DNA of 64,000 nucleotides, from assembly GCF_001894885.1 (NCBI RefSeq), contig NZ_BCXB01000015.1:62001-126000 (forward strand), given 5' to 3'. Under the pieces are notes generated by a model. The model searched no databases and was not told the origin of the DNA. It saw only the letters and a list, made by a program, of their open reading frames with translations. The translations under genes were made by a program, and so were the position numbers. The number at the start of each line of letters is the position of its first letter. Position 1 is the first letter of the stretch. Positions 8,378 through 17,185 of this stretch are shown here, piece by piece. The DNA comes from Rhodococcus marinonascens NBRC 14363. GTDB lineage: Bacteria > Actinomycetota > Actinomycetes > Mycobacteriales > Mycobacteriaceae.

Positions 8378-10273
8378 TCAGTGGATGAGCACACCGTTTC
8401 CGGTGCCCATCGTGCGAGGGCCGAGCATGTCGGCGACCTGTTCTTCGCTCAGTCCCAATTCGCGGAGCTGATCCCAAACCGCGTCGAATTCGACCAGCTT
8501 GGTATCGAGATCGTTGCGCAGGCGATTGGCCTCGTCGAGGATCATCTGCGCCTCGTCGATTGCCTCCATTGTCTGCCCAGACCGAGGCGGAAGCATCGTG
8601 AGGAGTCGGGCACGGGCGTCGGCGCTCAGCCCGGCGAAGGCCTCATGCTGATCTGCGGGGGCGTGGTGCCTGCCCACGCGGATCTCCGACCACCGGATCG
8701 CCGCAGTATCGGGTTCGAGCGCGTAATCGGAGACGGACGCGTAGTCGGGTTCTCGGGCGGGCTCCTGCTCGCTCGACATGTCGATCGTGCGACGCAACGG
8801 GCGGTTGGGCAGCAGGACGACTGCGATCAGGGTGACGACCGCGGCAGCGGCCGCGATCAGGAAGATCCGGCCGGTCGCGTCACCGTAGGCGGCGCGGATC
8901 ACGTCCTGCACCGGCGTGGGCAAGGATGCCAGATTCAGGCTGCCGCCCCCACTAGTCGAATCCGTGGGAAGGCCGAGCTTGGCGAAACCCTCCGCCGACT
9001 GGTCGGAAACGCGGGTGGCCAACACCGAACCGAGAACCGAGACGCCGATCGCGCCACCGAACGTCCGGAAGAAGGCGACCGAACTCGACGCCGCACCGAT
9101 GTCCTGGACGCTGACGGTGTTCTGCACCGCGAGCACCAGGTTCTGCATCAGCATGCCGATGCCCAGACCGACCGCGGTGATGTAGATGCTGACCAGAACG
9201 AGGCTGGTTGCGTGATCGACGGTGCCGAGGAAGCTGAATCCGATGATCAGGAGTACGGCTCCGCTGACCACGAACGGCTTCCAGTTGCCGAAGCGAGTGA
9301 TCAGCTGTCCTGATCCGACGGAGGAGATGAGCATGCCGGTGACCATGGGAATAGTGAGCATACCGGCCACGGTGGGGCTGAATCCACGGGACGTCTGGAA
9401 GTACTGGCCCAGGAATGTGGTAGCCCCGAACATTCCGACGCCGACGGCGATCGACGCGAGGATTGCCAGCCCGGTGGTCTTTTCGGTGACGATCTTCAGC
9501 GGGATTATGGGCGAGGACACCCTGGACTCGACGAGCACGGTGGCCAGCAGCAACACGATGCCGGCGCCCACGTAGATGGCCGTCTCGCGGGAGAGCCACT
9601 CGTAGTAGCCGGCCTTACCTGCGAACGAGACCCAGATCAGCAGGATCGACACACCGGCGGTCAGCAGTGTCGCGCCGAGCCAGTCGATCGAGATGTCGTC
9701 CTTCTTCTCGGTCGTGATGTGCAAGGTGCGCTGCAGGAGGATGAGCGCGATCACGGCGAGGGGCACACAAACGAAGAAGCACCAACGCCATCCGAGGGGG
9801 CTGTCGACGATGACACCGCCCAGGATAGGACCGCCCGACATCGATACCGCCATGACAGCGCCCATGTAGCCGGAATAGCGGCCGCGTTCACGTGGCGAGA
9901 CGATACTTCCGATAATGGCGACGACGAGGGCGGTCAGACCGCCCATGCCGATGCCCTGAACGACACGTGCGGCAAGCAGAACCGGAACGTTGTGGGCGAA
10001 TCCCGCGATGATCGAGCCGATGACGAAGACGACGATCGCACTCTGGACGAGGGCCTTCTTGTCGAACAGGTCGGCGAGTTTGCCCCAGATGGGAGTGGAG
10101 GCGGCATTGGCGAGTAGTGCCGACGTGATGACCCAGGCGAACGCGGTCTGGTTGCCCTCGAGGTCGGCGATGATGGTGGGTAGAGCAGTGGAGACGATGG
10201 TGGTACTCAGCAGCGCGGTGAACAGCGCAGCAAGCAGGCCGACCAGAGCTTCGAGGATCTGACGGTGCGTCAT
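8378..10273 (-). CDS. DHA2-family (14-TMS) drug:H+ antiporter with long cytosolic tail
   Basis: This 631-residue EmrB/QacA-type exporter has about 14 helices over the first 500 residues, motif A as GKLADLFDKK after TM2 and motif C as GGPILGGVI in TM5, the hallmark of antiporters. It would expel hydrophobic drugs or metabolites using the proton gradient. Beyond the last helix (LPNRPLRR) is an extra tail of about 115 residues ending in a helical, coiled-coil-like stretch (MEAIDEAQMILDEANRLR and following) and a SEEQVADMLG segment, unusual for the family. The GtrA gene follows within 5 bp. The start is the ATG 10271-10273. Confidence 0.88.
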   Translation of the reverse strand: MTHRQILEALVGLLAALFTALLSTTIVSTALPTIIADLEGNQTAFAWVITSALLANAASTPIWGKLADLFDKKALVQSAIVVFVIGSIIAGFAHNVPVLLAARVVQGIGMGGLTALVVAIIGSIVSPRERGRYSGYMGAVMAVSMSGGPILGGVIVDSPLGWRWCFFVCVPLAVIALILLQRTLHITTEKKDDISIDWLGATLLTAGVSILLIWVSFAGKAGYYEWLSRETAIYVGAGIVLLLATVLVESRVSSPIIPLKIVTEKTTGLAILASIAVGVGMFGATTFLGQYFQTSRGFSPTVAGMLTIPMVTGMLISSVGSGQLITRFGNWKPFVVSGAVLLIIGFSFLGTVDHATSLVLVSIYITAVGLGIGMLMQNLVLAVQNTVSVQDIGAASSSVAFFRTFGGAIGVSVLGSVLATRVSDQSAEGFAKLGLPTDSTSGGGSLNLASLPTPVQDVIRAAYGDATGRIFLIAAAAAVVTLIAVVLLPNRPLRRTIDMSSEQEPAREPDYASVSDYALEPDTAAIRWSEIRVGRHHAPADQHEAFAGLSADARARLLTMLPPRSGQTMEAIDEAQMILDEANRLRNDLDTKLVEFDAVWDQLRELGLSEEQVADMLGPRTMGTGNGVLIH

Positions 10274-10553
10274 GCTTTGTGGTTCGGCGGTCGCCGGCCT
10301 CGTCTACGTTTCAGTCAATGTCTTGTATTCCAATCGGGTTCGGGTTTCGCCGAGGTCCGGATGGCTGGGAGAACGCCCGCTTGTCCGGTATCGCTACTTC
10401 GCCGATTTCCGCAACGTCAGGGCGTCGCGAAACACTCGGAAAACCCGAGGTGCGGCTTCTTGATCACCAGTCACTATATGCATCGTTAGCGCAAGCAAGT
10501 AACTTTCGGGCCTGTCGAATATGTCACAAGGGCCACCGAGGATAGACGTCGAT

Positions 10554-11405
10554 CTACGGCAGGACAGTCGATGGGCCGACGGCCACCGGGAGGTTCGGAT
10601 CGGACGACCACTGCGACCACGACCCTGGATACAGGGCTGCGTCGACACCTGCCAAGGCGAGCGCGGCGACCTGATGCGCCGCCGTGACCCCAGACCCGCA
10701 GTACACGCCCACGGCTGTGTCCGGCCCGACCCCGAGAGCGGTGAAGCGTCGACGAAGTGCCTCGGCGGGGAGGAATCGCCCGTCGTGCTCGAGGTTCTCA
10801 GAGGTGGGGGCGCTGCGGGCGCCGGGAATGTGTCCGGCCCGCGGATCGATGGGCTCGATGTCTCCCGAATAGCGTTCGGCGGCACGGGCATCGAGGAGCA
10901 CTCCGCGGTCGGCGAGCCCCGCGGCATCATCGGCCGTCAACGTGGGAAGGTGGCCGGCGCTGAGCACGACGTCACCGGGGGAGCGTGGTTGCTCGTCACC
11001 GGCCCGGGTGGCGTAGCCCGCCGAGGTCCATGCGTCGAGACCGCCGTCGAGCAGAGCCACCTCGGCAACGCCGGCCCAACGCAGCAGCCACCATGCTCGG
11101 GCCGCGGCGAGGTTGGCTGAGGCGTCGTATGCCACGACCTGGGTGTCGGATCGGATGCCCCAGTGCCGGGCGGCATTCTGGAGGTCTGCGACCGTCGGAA
11201 GCGGATGCCGTCCGAGCGCCGGTTCTCCGTGCGCGGCCAGCTCGGTCTCCAGATCGACGAACACCGCACCGGGAATGTGCTTGTCGAGATAGTGCTTCCG
11301 TCCCTCGGTGTCGCCGAGCGCCCAGCGGACATCGAGAAGTATCGGTGGAGCATCGCGGTCGAGCATGTCCGCCAATGCATCGACGGTTACCAGCAGACCT
11401 GCCAC
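10554..11405 (-). CDS. sseA: Two-domain rhodanese / 3-mercaptopyruvate-type sulfurtransferase
   Basis: This 283-residue protein has tandem rhodanese domains. The N-terminal domain (ILLDVRW...GHxP-like HIPGAVFVDLETEL) lacks a catalytic cysteine at the loop (YDASANLAAARAWW), as normal. The C-terminal domain carries Cys236 in YCGSGVTA; a CGSGVT active-site loop is the form found in mercaptopyruvate sulfurtransferases. It moves sulfane sulfur to cyanide or thiol acceptors in the cytoplasm. GTG at 11405 is preferred because AAAGGAAG lies 6 bases upstream; an in-frame GTG at 11423 is the alternative. The symbol is by similarity and other sse paralogues exist in the genus. Confidence 0.85.
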   Translation of the reverse strand: MAGLLVTVDALADMLDRDAPPILLDVRWALGDTEGRKHYLDKHIPGAVFVDLETELAAHGEPALGRHPLPTVADLQNAARHWGIRSDTQVVAYDASANLAAARAWWLLRWAGVAEVALLDGGLDAWTSAGYATRAGDEQPRSPGDVVLSAGHLPTLTADDAAGLADRGVLLDARAAERYSGDIEPIDPRAGHIPGARSAPTSENLEHDGRFLPAEALRRRFTALGVGPDTAVGVYCGSGVTAAHQVAALALAGVDAALYPGSWSQWSSDPNLPVAVGPSTVLP

Positions 11406-11492
11406 GCCGGGCTTCCTTTCCACCGACTACCGAGCCGGAACCACCGAGTTTAGATGGGTTCGACGTCTAGCTTTGCGAAGCGGCGGTATGGG

Positions 11493-12830
11493 TCAGGCTG
11501 CTGAGCTGGCGTGGCTCTGCTTCCGCATCGTCGTCACGGCGATCAGGCCGATGAGGCACGTCACCGCCACGAAGTAGTACGGCGAGCGCAGGTCATTCGT
11601 CTGCCGGACGAGCCAGGTGGCGACGTATGGTGCGGTACCGCCGGCGACCACGACCGAGAGGTTGGTGGCCAGCGCGGTGCCGGTGTAGCGGACCTCCTGG
11701 GGAAAGAGCTGCGGTGTGACGGTGAACGACGCGACCTGCAGAAATGCCATGTTCACCATGATCAGGACATAGCCGAGGGCGGCGAGCGCGAGGCTACCAA
11801 CGCCCATGAGCAGAAACGCTGGGTAGGTGAGGGCCGCATATCCTACGAGGCCGATGGCGGCCACCTCGAGCGAGCCGATGCGGTCAGCGAGGCGCCCGGT
11901 GAATGGCATGAGGCCCACAGCAACGAGCGTGACACCGGCGGTGATCCAGTACACCGGCGACTTCGCGTAGTGCAGGTTGGTGACCAGGTAGATGCTGACG
12001 AACGTGGACCCGATGTAGGCCGCACCCTGAACGCCGATGCCGAGTGCGGTGGCCTGTAGCAGCGCCTTGGGATGGGACCGCAGCGTAGACAGCAGCGGGA
12101 ACCCGTGCTTGCCGGGTGAGACGTTCTTGTCGATGTCCGGTAGCGTGCGGCGCGCCATGTAGCAGACAATGGTCAGCGGCAGCCCCAAGAGAAACGGGAT
12201 ACGCCAGCCCCATGTGTCCAGCTGGTCGGTGGCGAGCACACCGGACACGATCCCGACGGCCGCCGCCGCGATCGCGAAGCCTCCGTTGGTACCCATTGGG
12301 GTAAATGCTCCGTACCGTGCCCGCATGCCCGGTGGGGCAGCCTCCGCGATGACGGTCGCGGCGCCGCCTACTTCGCCGCCGGCGAAGAAACCCTGCACGA
12401 TACGGATGGCCAGCAGCAGGATCGGTGCCAGCACTCCGGCCACCGCATAGGTCGGTAGGAGACCGATAGCCGTGTTCGCAAAACCGATTCCGATTACCGT
12501 GACCACCAGAGCTTTTCGGCGCCCGTGCTGGTCGCCGACCCAGCCGAAGAAGATCCCGCCGATCGGACGGACCACATAGGACACAGCGAACACGGCCAGC
12601 ACCGCTAGTAGTGACGTGATCGGATCATTGGAGGGAAAGAACAACGGCGCGATGATCGTGGACACATAGCCGTAGAGTGCGAAATCGTAATACTCGATGA
12701 GGGTGCCGATGCCGCCGGCGAAAGCGACCCGACGGGCTTCGGCGGGGGTGCGGGCCGATATCCGATTCGGGTCGGAAAGGTAGCGGTCGTCCGCGCCACT
12801 CGAGACGGTGGCTCCGTCGCCGACACTCAT
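11493..12830 (-). CDS. MHS-family MFS metabolite:H+ symporter
   Basis: This 445-residue, 12-helix transporter of the metabolite:H+ symporter (ProP/ShiA/KgtP) group shows IGTLIEYYDFALYGY in TM1, the family loop GWVGDQHGRRKAL between TM2 and TM3, RIVQGFFAGGEVGGA in TM4, and WGWRIPFLLG. Substrates in the group are carboxylates, betaines or aromatic acids. Its ATG at 12830 overlaps the stop of a 41-codon open frame by ATGA. The divergent IclR gene at 13138 is the obvious candidate regulator, suggesting uptake of a catabolic acid. The identity of that acid cannot be read from the sequence. Confidence 0.87.
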   Translation of the reverse strand: MSVGDGATVSSGADDRYLSDPNRISARTPAEARRVAFAGGIGTLIEYYDFALYGYVSTIIAPLFFPSNDPITSLLAVLAVFAVSYVVRPIGGIFFGWVGDQHGRRKALVVTVIGIGFANTAIGLLPTYAVAGVLAPILLLAIRIVQGFFAGGEVGGAATVIAEAAPPGMRARYGAFTPMGTNGGFAIAAAAVGIVSGVLATDQLDTWGWRIPFLLGLPLTIVCYMARRTLPDIDKNVSPGKHGFPLLSTLRSHPKALLQATALGIGVQGAAYIGSTFVSIYLVTNLHYAKSPVYWITAGVTLVAVGLMPFTGRLADRIGSLEVAAIGLVGYAALTYPAFLLMGVGSLALAALGYVLIMVNMAFLQVASFTVTPQLFPQEVRYTGTALATNLSVVVAGGTAPYVATWLVRQTNDLRSPYYFVAVTCLIGLIAVTTMRKQSHASSAA

Positions 12831-12952
12831 GATCGTGCCCCGGGGTTGTCGGCGAGGTAGTCCGTGTCGAACCCTGCCTCGGCCGCCGGACCCACGAATT
12901 CCTCGGTGACCAGGTGTAGAAAGCTGCACTGGCTGAGAACGGTTGCAGGCAT
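12827..12952 (-). CDS. Short open frame (41 aa) coupled to the MHS transporter gene
   Basis: The ATG at 12952 is preceded by a good ribosome site (GAAGGGAAAGAG). The frame ends in a TGA that overlaps the transporter start as ATGA, the usual geometry for translational coupling. The peptide opens MPATVLSQCSFLHLVTEEF and ends GFDTDYLADNPGARS; it has no hydrophobic helix and I do not recognise it. It may be a leader peptide, a small genuine protein, or the tail of a lost gene. The ribosome site and overlap are seen; function is unknown. Confidence 0.5.
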   Translation of the reverse strand: MPATVLSQCSFLHLVTEEFVGPAAEAGFDTDYLADNPGARS

Positions 12953-13027
12953 CGCTCTCTTTCCCTTCTCCGAAGAATTCATCACACTGGAACAGCCTTC
13001 AAAAGTGGAACACCATTCCGAATTGAG

Positions 13028-13071
13028 GTCAACCATCACGTCGATATATGTCAACCATCACGTCGATATAT
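13028..13071. repeat. Perfect 22-bp tandem direct repeat in a divergent promoter
   Basis: The 22-base unit at 13028-13049 is repeated without change at 13050-13071. It starts GTCAACCATCACG and ends TCGATATAT. It lies between the MHS transporter operon (reading left) and the IclR gene (start 13138), where IclR-type operators are expected. Either the repeat is a doubled operator or a recent slippage duplication. Confidence 0.85.
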
Positions 13072-13137
13072 GCCGAAGGGTGGGATACCGCACTCGGCTA
13101 AGCTCACCGGACCTTGGTGTGGCAGAGAGTGGGAGTT

Positions 13138-13956
13138 ATGGCAGTAGGAGCGTTATCGCGCGGTCTCGGGGTTTTGCAGTGCCTCGTCGGCTCGCCGGAC
13201 GGACTACCGCTCGCCCGCATCGCCGAGGTCGTCGACCTGCCGAAGAGCGCCGTTCACCGTATCCTGGTCACTCTGGTCGACGAGGGCTTCGTACGCCGAG
13301 TGGACTCCTCTGGACAATACGTACTCACGCTGCGGATCGTTAGCCTCGGCCTGCGTCATCTGGCCGGCAGCACTATCTTCGAACTAGCCATCCCTGTGCT
13401 GTCCGCGCTCGCGAACGAGTCCGGCCAACTGGTTCGACTGGGCCTGGTCGATGGTGAGCAGTTGCTGTGGGTTGCCAAATCGCAAGGTGCCAAGTCCGGT
13501 CTGCGCTACGACCCGGACCCCGGTTCGGAGATTCCCTACGCGTCGACCGCGAGCGGTGTCGCTTGGCTGTCCCGGCTCAGTGACGACGAGGCACTGAGCC
13601 GTGTCGCCCGCCAGAAGCCAGTTGAGCGACACCTGTTGGGGCACAACGCCCCAACGACACTGGCAGAGGTGCAGTCCCGGATCCAGGAAGCGCGGGCGAA
13701 GGGCTGGGCCCAGGTTCACGACAGCTTCGAGGAAGGGATCTCCGCGATGGCCGCGCCTCTGTTCGATCCGGGCAGCGGCAAGCCGCTAGGTGTGGTGAGC
13801 ATCGCAGGCCCGAGCCTTCAGCTCTCCGGCACGCGCATGGAAGAGCTCGCTCCCAGCCTCTTGAATACGGCGGCAGAATTGTCCGGACTCGCCGGCCTGG
13901 CGTGGCAGGCTGGACGAGATCAACTCACCCCACGCCGCACGGGCGCACGTCCGTAG
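13138..13956 (+). CDS. IclR-family transcriptional regulator
   Basis: This 272-residue regulator has an N-terminal winged helix-turn-helix (residues about 5-65: GLGVLQCL, LARIAEVVDLPKSAVHRIL, LVDEGFVRR) followed by the IclR effector-binding domain (GVAWLSRL, RAKGWAQVHDSFEEGISAMAAPLFD, GVVSIAGP). It probably controls the divergent MHS transporter through the 22-bp repeat between them, responding to a small organic acid. ATG at 13138 has GAGAGTGGGAG upstream. Its last 37 bases overlap, tail to tail, the end of the GH65 gene on the other strand. Confidence 0.9.
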   Translation: MAVGALSRGLGVLQCLVGSPDGLPLARIAEVVDLPKSAVHRILVTLVDEGFVRRVDSSGQYVLTLRIVSLGLRHLAGSTIFELAIPVLSALANESGQLVRLGLVDGEQLLWVAKSQGAKSGLRYDPDPGSEIPYASTASGVAWLSRLSDDEALSRVARQKPVERHLLGHNAPTTLAEVQSRIQEARAKGWAQVHDSFEEGISAMAAPLFDPGSGKPLGVVSIAGPSLQLSGTRMEELAPSLLNTAAELSGLAGLAWQAGRDQLTPRRTGARP

Positions 13957-16265
13957 GGCTGGCGCACAGGCGGAATGCTCGGCAGTTCCGGAATCGGCTT
14001 CGTCACCGGGGAGGAGTCGAGAGTGAATTCACTCCCGTAGTGGGCGAGCCGGACCGGTTCGCCGGACCTCAGCCGGTAGGTGGCGAAGTTCGATCGAATA
14101 TCCACATGGATCTGGCTTCCCCGCACTGTCATTCGAAAGTTCAGGTTGGACAGTTGTGGAGGTATCCGAGGCGCGAACGTGATGTCGCCGCCGTGGTCGC
14201 GCATTCCACCGAAGCCGGCGACGCAAGCCATCCACGTCCCCGCCAGCGAGGCGATGTGTAGTCCGTTTTCGACGTTCGAGTGTAGGTCGTGGAGATCGGT
14301 CAGCGCCGCCTCGGCGAGGTAGTCGTAGGCGAGTTGAAGCTGGCCGACCTCTGCGGCCATGACCGACTGCGCACACGCCGACAGTGACGAATCGCGCACG
14401 GTGAGGGCCTCGTAATAGGCGAAGTTGCCCAATTTCTGCTCATCGGTGAAGGCATCGCCGCGAAGGTACATCGCCAGCACCAGGTCGGCCTGTTTCACCA
14501 CCTGCTTGCGGTACAGATCGAAATACGGGTAGTTGAGCAGCAGTGGGTAGTGCTCGGGTGGTGTGCCTTCGAAATCCCACTCGGCGTGATGCGTGAAGCC
14601 ATCGGATTGCGGATGCACCCCGAGTGCCGCGTCGTACGGAATCCGCATGTGCTCGGCGGCGTCTCGCCACAGCGCCAATTCTTCGTCGTCCACGCCGTGT
14701 TCACGGGCGAGATCCGTCCTGCGCTCGCAGACGCTTGCTGCATCGCGCAAATTCTTCTGCGCCATCAAATTCGTGTAAACGTTGTTGTCGGCCACGGCCG
14801 TGTACTCGTCGGGTCCGGTGACGCCGTCGATACGGAATTCCCCCTGCGAATTGTGGTGGCCGAGAGAAGTCCACAGACGCGCGGTCTCTACGAGTAATGT
14901 TGCACCGCATTCGGATTCGAACTCCTCGTCCCCGGTCGCCGCCAGGTACCGGGATGTAGCGGCAGCGACGGCGGCTCCGACGTGAAAAGCGGCCGTTCCC
15001 GCGGGCCAGTAACCGGAGCATTCTTCGCCGTTGATCGACCGCCACGGGAACACCGCGCCTGCCTGACCCAACTGCGCGGCACGTTTCTTCGCCTTGTCCA
15101 GAGTTGAGTGCCGCCACCGCAACGCATCCCTTGCCGAGTCTGGCACGGTATAGGTGAGCAGGGGAAGGACGAACGCCTCGGTGTCCCAGAACGCGTGTCC
15201 GTCGTAGCCGGGCCCGGTCAGGCCCTTCGCGGGAATCGCCCGGGACTCCCCTCGCGCACCGGCCTGGAGCACGTGGAACAGCGCGAACCGAACCGCCTGC
15301 TGCAGTTCCGCATCACCTTCGATCTCTACGTCCGCAGTCTCCCAGAAGAGATCGAGGTACTCGCGCTGACGGCGTAGCAGTGCGGCCCAGCCGGTTTCGA
15401 GCGCTCCGGCGAGTGCCCCTTCGACCTGCCCCCGCAACGCGGGTGTCGACCGCCGCGCCGACCAGCCGTAGGCCAGGTATTTCGTCACCTTCAGGCGTTC
15501 ACCTTTCGGCACGTCGACCGCGACGGTGAGCCGCGCGAGATCCTCTTCGGTCTCGATGCCGCACCGTCCGCTGGCGGGAAAGTCGATCTCGTGGTCCATC
15601 CCCGTCGCCATTCGCAGTCCCGAGGCCCGTGTGTGGTGGGCGAGGACAGCCCTGAAGTCGTGGGCTGCGGCGAAGTCGGAGACCAGTGGATTGTCCAGGG
15701 CAGCGGCGACCCGGGGGTCGTCCGTGCGAACGGGTAGACGCTCGTTGGCGAGCAGATCGGATTGCAAGACGAGCTCGATGTCGCCGTCGAGTGGCTCGAC
15801 CTCGTAGCGGATGGCCGCGATGGCACGCGAGGTGAACGAGACCAGACGCTCCGAGTGGATCCGCACCTTCCTGCCGGTCGGGGAGGTCCAGTCGGTGGTG
15901 CGGCGCAGGGTGCCGGAGCGGAAGTCGAGGACCCTCTCGTGAGCGGGCGCGCTCCCGTACCGCATGTCCAGGGGTTCGTCCTGTACCAGCAATCGGATAA
16001 TGCTGCCGTCGGTCACGTTCACGACCGTCTGGCCGTCCTCGGGGTAGCCGTAGCCTGCCTCGGCGTAGGGCAGGGGGCGTTGTTCGTAGTACCCGTTGAG
16101 ATAGGTACCCGGAAGCCCCCGCGGTTCACCCTCCTCGAATGTGCCGCGAATCCCTATGTGGCCGTTCGAGAGTGCGAAGGTGGACTCGGTGGATCGCAGT
16201 CCTTCCAGATCCAGCCCGCGCCAGCGTAGTTGCCACGGTGAGATTTCGTAACCCTTGTCGTCCAT
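13920..16265 (-). CDS. GH65 disaccharide phosphorylase (maltose/trehalose/kojibiose phosphorylase family)
   Basis: This 781-residue glycoside hydrolase family 65 enzyme has the usual beta-sandwich N-domain (ALSNGHIGIRGTFEEGEPRG), the (alpha/alpha)6 barrel and a C-terminal beta layer. The general acid is Glu487 in GVTGPDEY, and the phosphate-site region follows the barrel (the HDLHS-like DLHDLHSN). GH65 phosphorylases split an alpha-linked disaccharide with phosphate to give beta-glucose 1-phosphate. The HAD gene directly upstream would convert that to glucose 6-phosphate; the same pair exists as Rv3400-Rv3401 in M. tuberculosis. The substrate is not decided by sequence. ATG at 16265 has GGAAAGG upstream; an in-frame GTG at 16271 overlaps the HAD stop. 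Confidence 0.9.
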   Translation of the reverse strand: MDDKGYEISPWQLRWRGLDLEGLRSTESTFALSNGHIGIRGTFEEGEPRGLPGTYLNGYYEQRPLPYAEAGYGYPEDGQTVVNVTDGSIIRLLVQDEPLDMRYGSAPAHERVLDFRSGTLRRTTDWTSPTGRKVRIHSERLVSFTSRAIAAIRYEVEPLDGDIELVLQSDLLANERLPVRTDDPRVAAALDNPLVSDFAAAHDFRAVLAHHTRASGLRMATGMDHEIDFPASGRCGIETEEDLARLTVAVDVPKGERLKVTKYLAYGWSARRSTPALRGQVEGALAGALETGWAALLRRQREYLDLFWETADVEIEGDAELQQAVRFALFHVLQAGARGESRAIPAKGLTGPGYDGHAFWDTEAFVLPLLTYTVPDSARDALRWRHSTLDKAKKRAAQLGQAGAVFPWRSINGEECSGYWPAGTAAFHVGAAVAAATSRYLAATGDEEFESECGATLLVETARLWTSLGHHNSQGEFRIDGVTGPDEYTAVADNNVYTNLMAQKNLRDAASVCERRTDLAREHGVDDEELALWRDAAEHMRIPYDAALGVHPQSDGFTHHAEWDFEGTPPEHYPLLLNYPYFDLYRKQVVKQADLVLAMYLRGDAFTDEQKLGNFAYYEALTVRDSSLSACAQSVMAAEVGQLQLAYDYLAEAALTDLHDLHSNVENGLHIASLAGTWMACVAGFGGMRDHGGDITFAPRIPPQLSNLNFRMTVRGSQIHVDIRSNFATYRLRSGEPVRLAHYGSEFTLDSSPVTKPIPELPSIPPVRQPYGRAPVRRGVS

Positions 16266-16267
16266 GC

Positions 16268-16996
16268 TCACCTTTCCAGGAGGTCGGACAGGTCGTTCAC
16301 TACGACGTCGGCGCCGTGGGCGCGCAGAGCGTCGGCTTGATCATTGCGATTGACGCCCACGACGAAGCCGAACTCACCGGCTCGTCCGGCTTCGACCCCG
16401 GAGAGTGCGTCCTCGAACACCGCCGCCTGACCGGGACGCACATCGAGTGCGCGTGCACCCGCGAGAAACGAGTCCGGCGCGGGTTTGCCTCGCAGGCCCT
16501 GCTCGGTGATCACCACACCGTCGATGCGGACGTGCACATACCGGCTGAGGTCGGCGGCGTCTAATACTGCCCTGCCGTTCGCCGAGGACGTGACCACGGC
16601 GATTTTCAGGCCGGCCTCGGACGCGGCGCTGATGTATCGGACGGAACCGGGGTACGGGCTGACCCCTTCGTCGTCGATCACTTTCAGCAACAGTGTGTTC
16701 TTGCTGTTCCCGATCCCATTGATCGTCGCCGCGCCGACTAGATCGTCGGGCGATCCGTCCGGCAATGTGATCCCGCGGGACCTGAGGAAGGTCCGGACCC
16801 CGTCGGCGCGGGGGCGTCCGTCGACGTAATTCAGATAGTCCTCGTCCGAGAACTGCCGAAAGTTCGAGCCCTCCCGTTGCTTCAGGAAGCCGTCGAATGT
16901 GCGTTTCCACGCCTTCCTGTGTAGCACCGCCGTCTCGGTGAGAACGCCGTCGAGATCGAACAAGCAGGCCGAGATTTCGTCGGGCAGTCCCATCAT
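16268..16996 (-). CDS. HAD-family beta-phosphoglucomutase-like enzyme
   Basis: This 242-residue HAD subclass I phosphatase/mutase has Asp14 and Asp16 in FDLDGVLTET as nucleophile and acid/base, the cap-domain region after HRKAW, motif II TSSANGR, and motif IV VFEDALSGVEAG. This is the beta-phosphoglucomutase pattern, converting beta-glucose 1-phosphate to glucose 6-phosphate. Its stop overlaps or abuts the start of the GH65 phosphorylase gene, which makes the substrate of this enzyme; the two form an operon. Start is ATG 16996 or the adjacent ATG 16993. Confidence 0.88.
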   Translation of the reverse strand: MMGLPDEISACLFDLDGVLTETAVLHRKAWKRTFDGFLKQREGSNFRQFSDEDYLNYVDGRPRADGVRTFLRSRGITLPDGSPDDLVGAATINGIGNSKNTLLLKVIDDEGVSPYPGSVRYISAASEAGLKIAVVTSSANGRAVLDAADLSRYVHVRIDGVVITEQGLRGKPAPDSFLAGARALDVRPGQAAVFEDALSGVEAGRAGEFGFVVGVNRNDQADALRAHGADVVVNDLSDLLER

Positions 16997-17185
16997 CTTC
17001 CCGACGGTACCGCCGTTTGCTGCCGCATCCGTCGAGGCTCGCGTAAACCCCGATCTCAAGGGATGTGAGGACTATCCGCTCGCCGCGGCGAGCGAGGAAA
17101 TTTCCTTTGCGGAGGCAGCAACCGTACTAAACGGACTGTATGTTTCCTTCGATCGTTAGAGATACCTGAACGAAGGAGATTTTCT

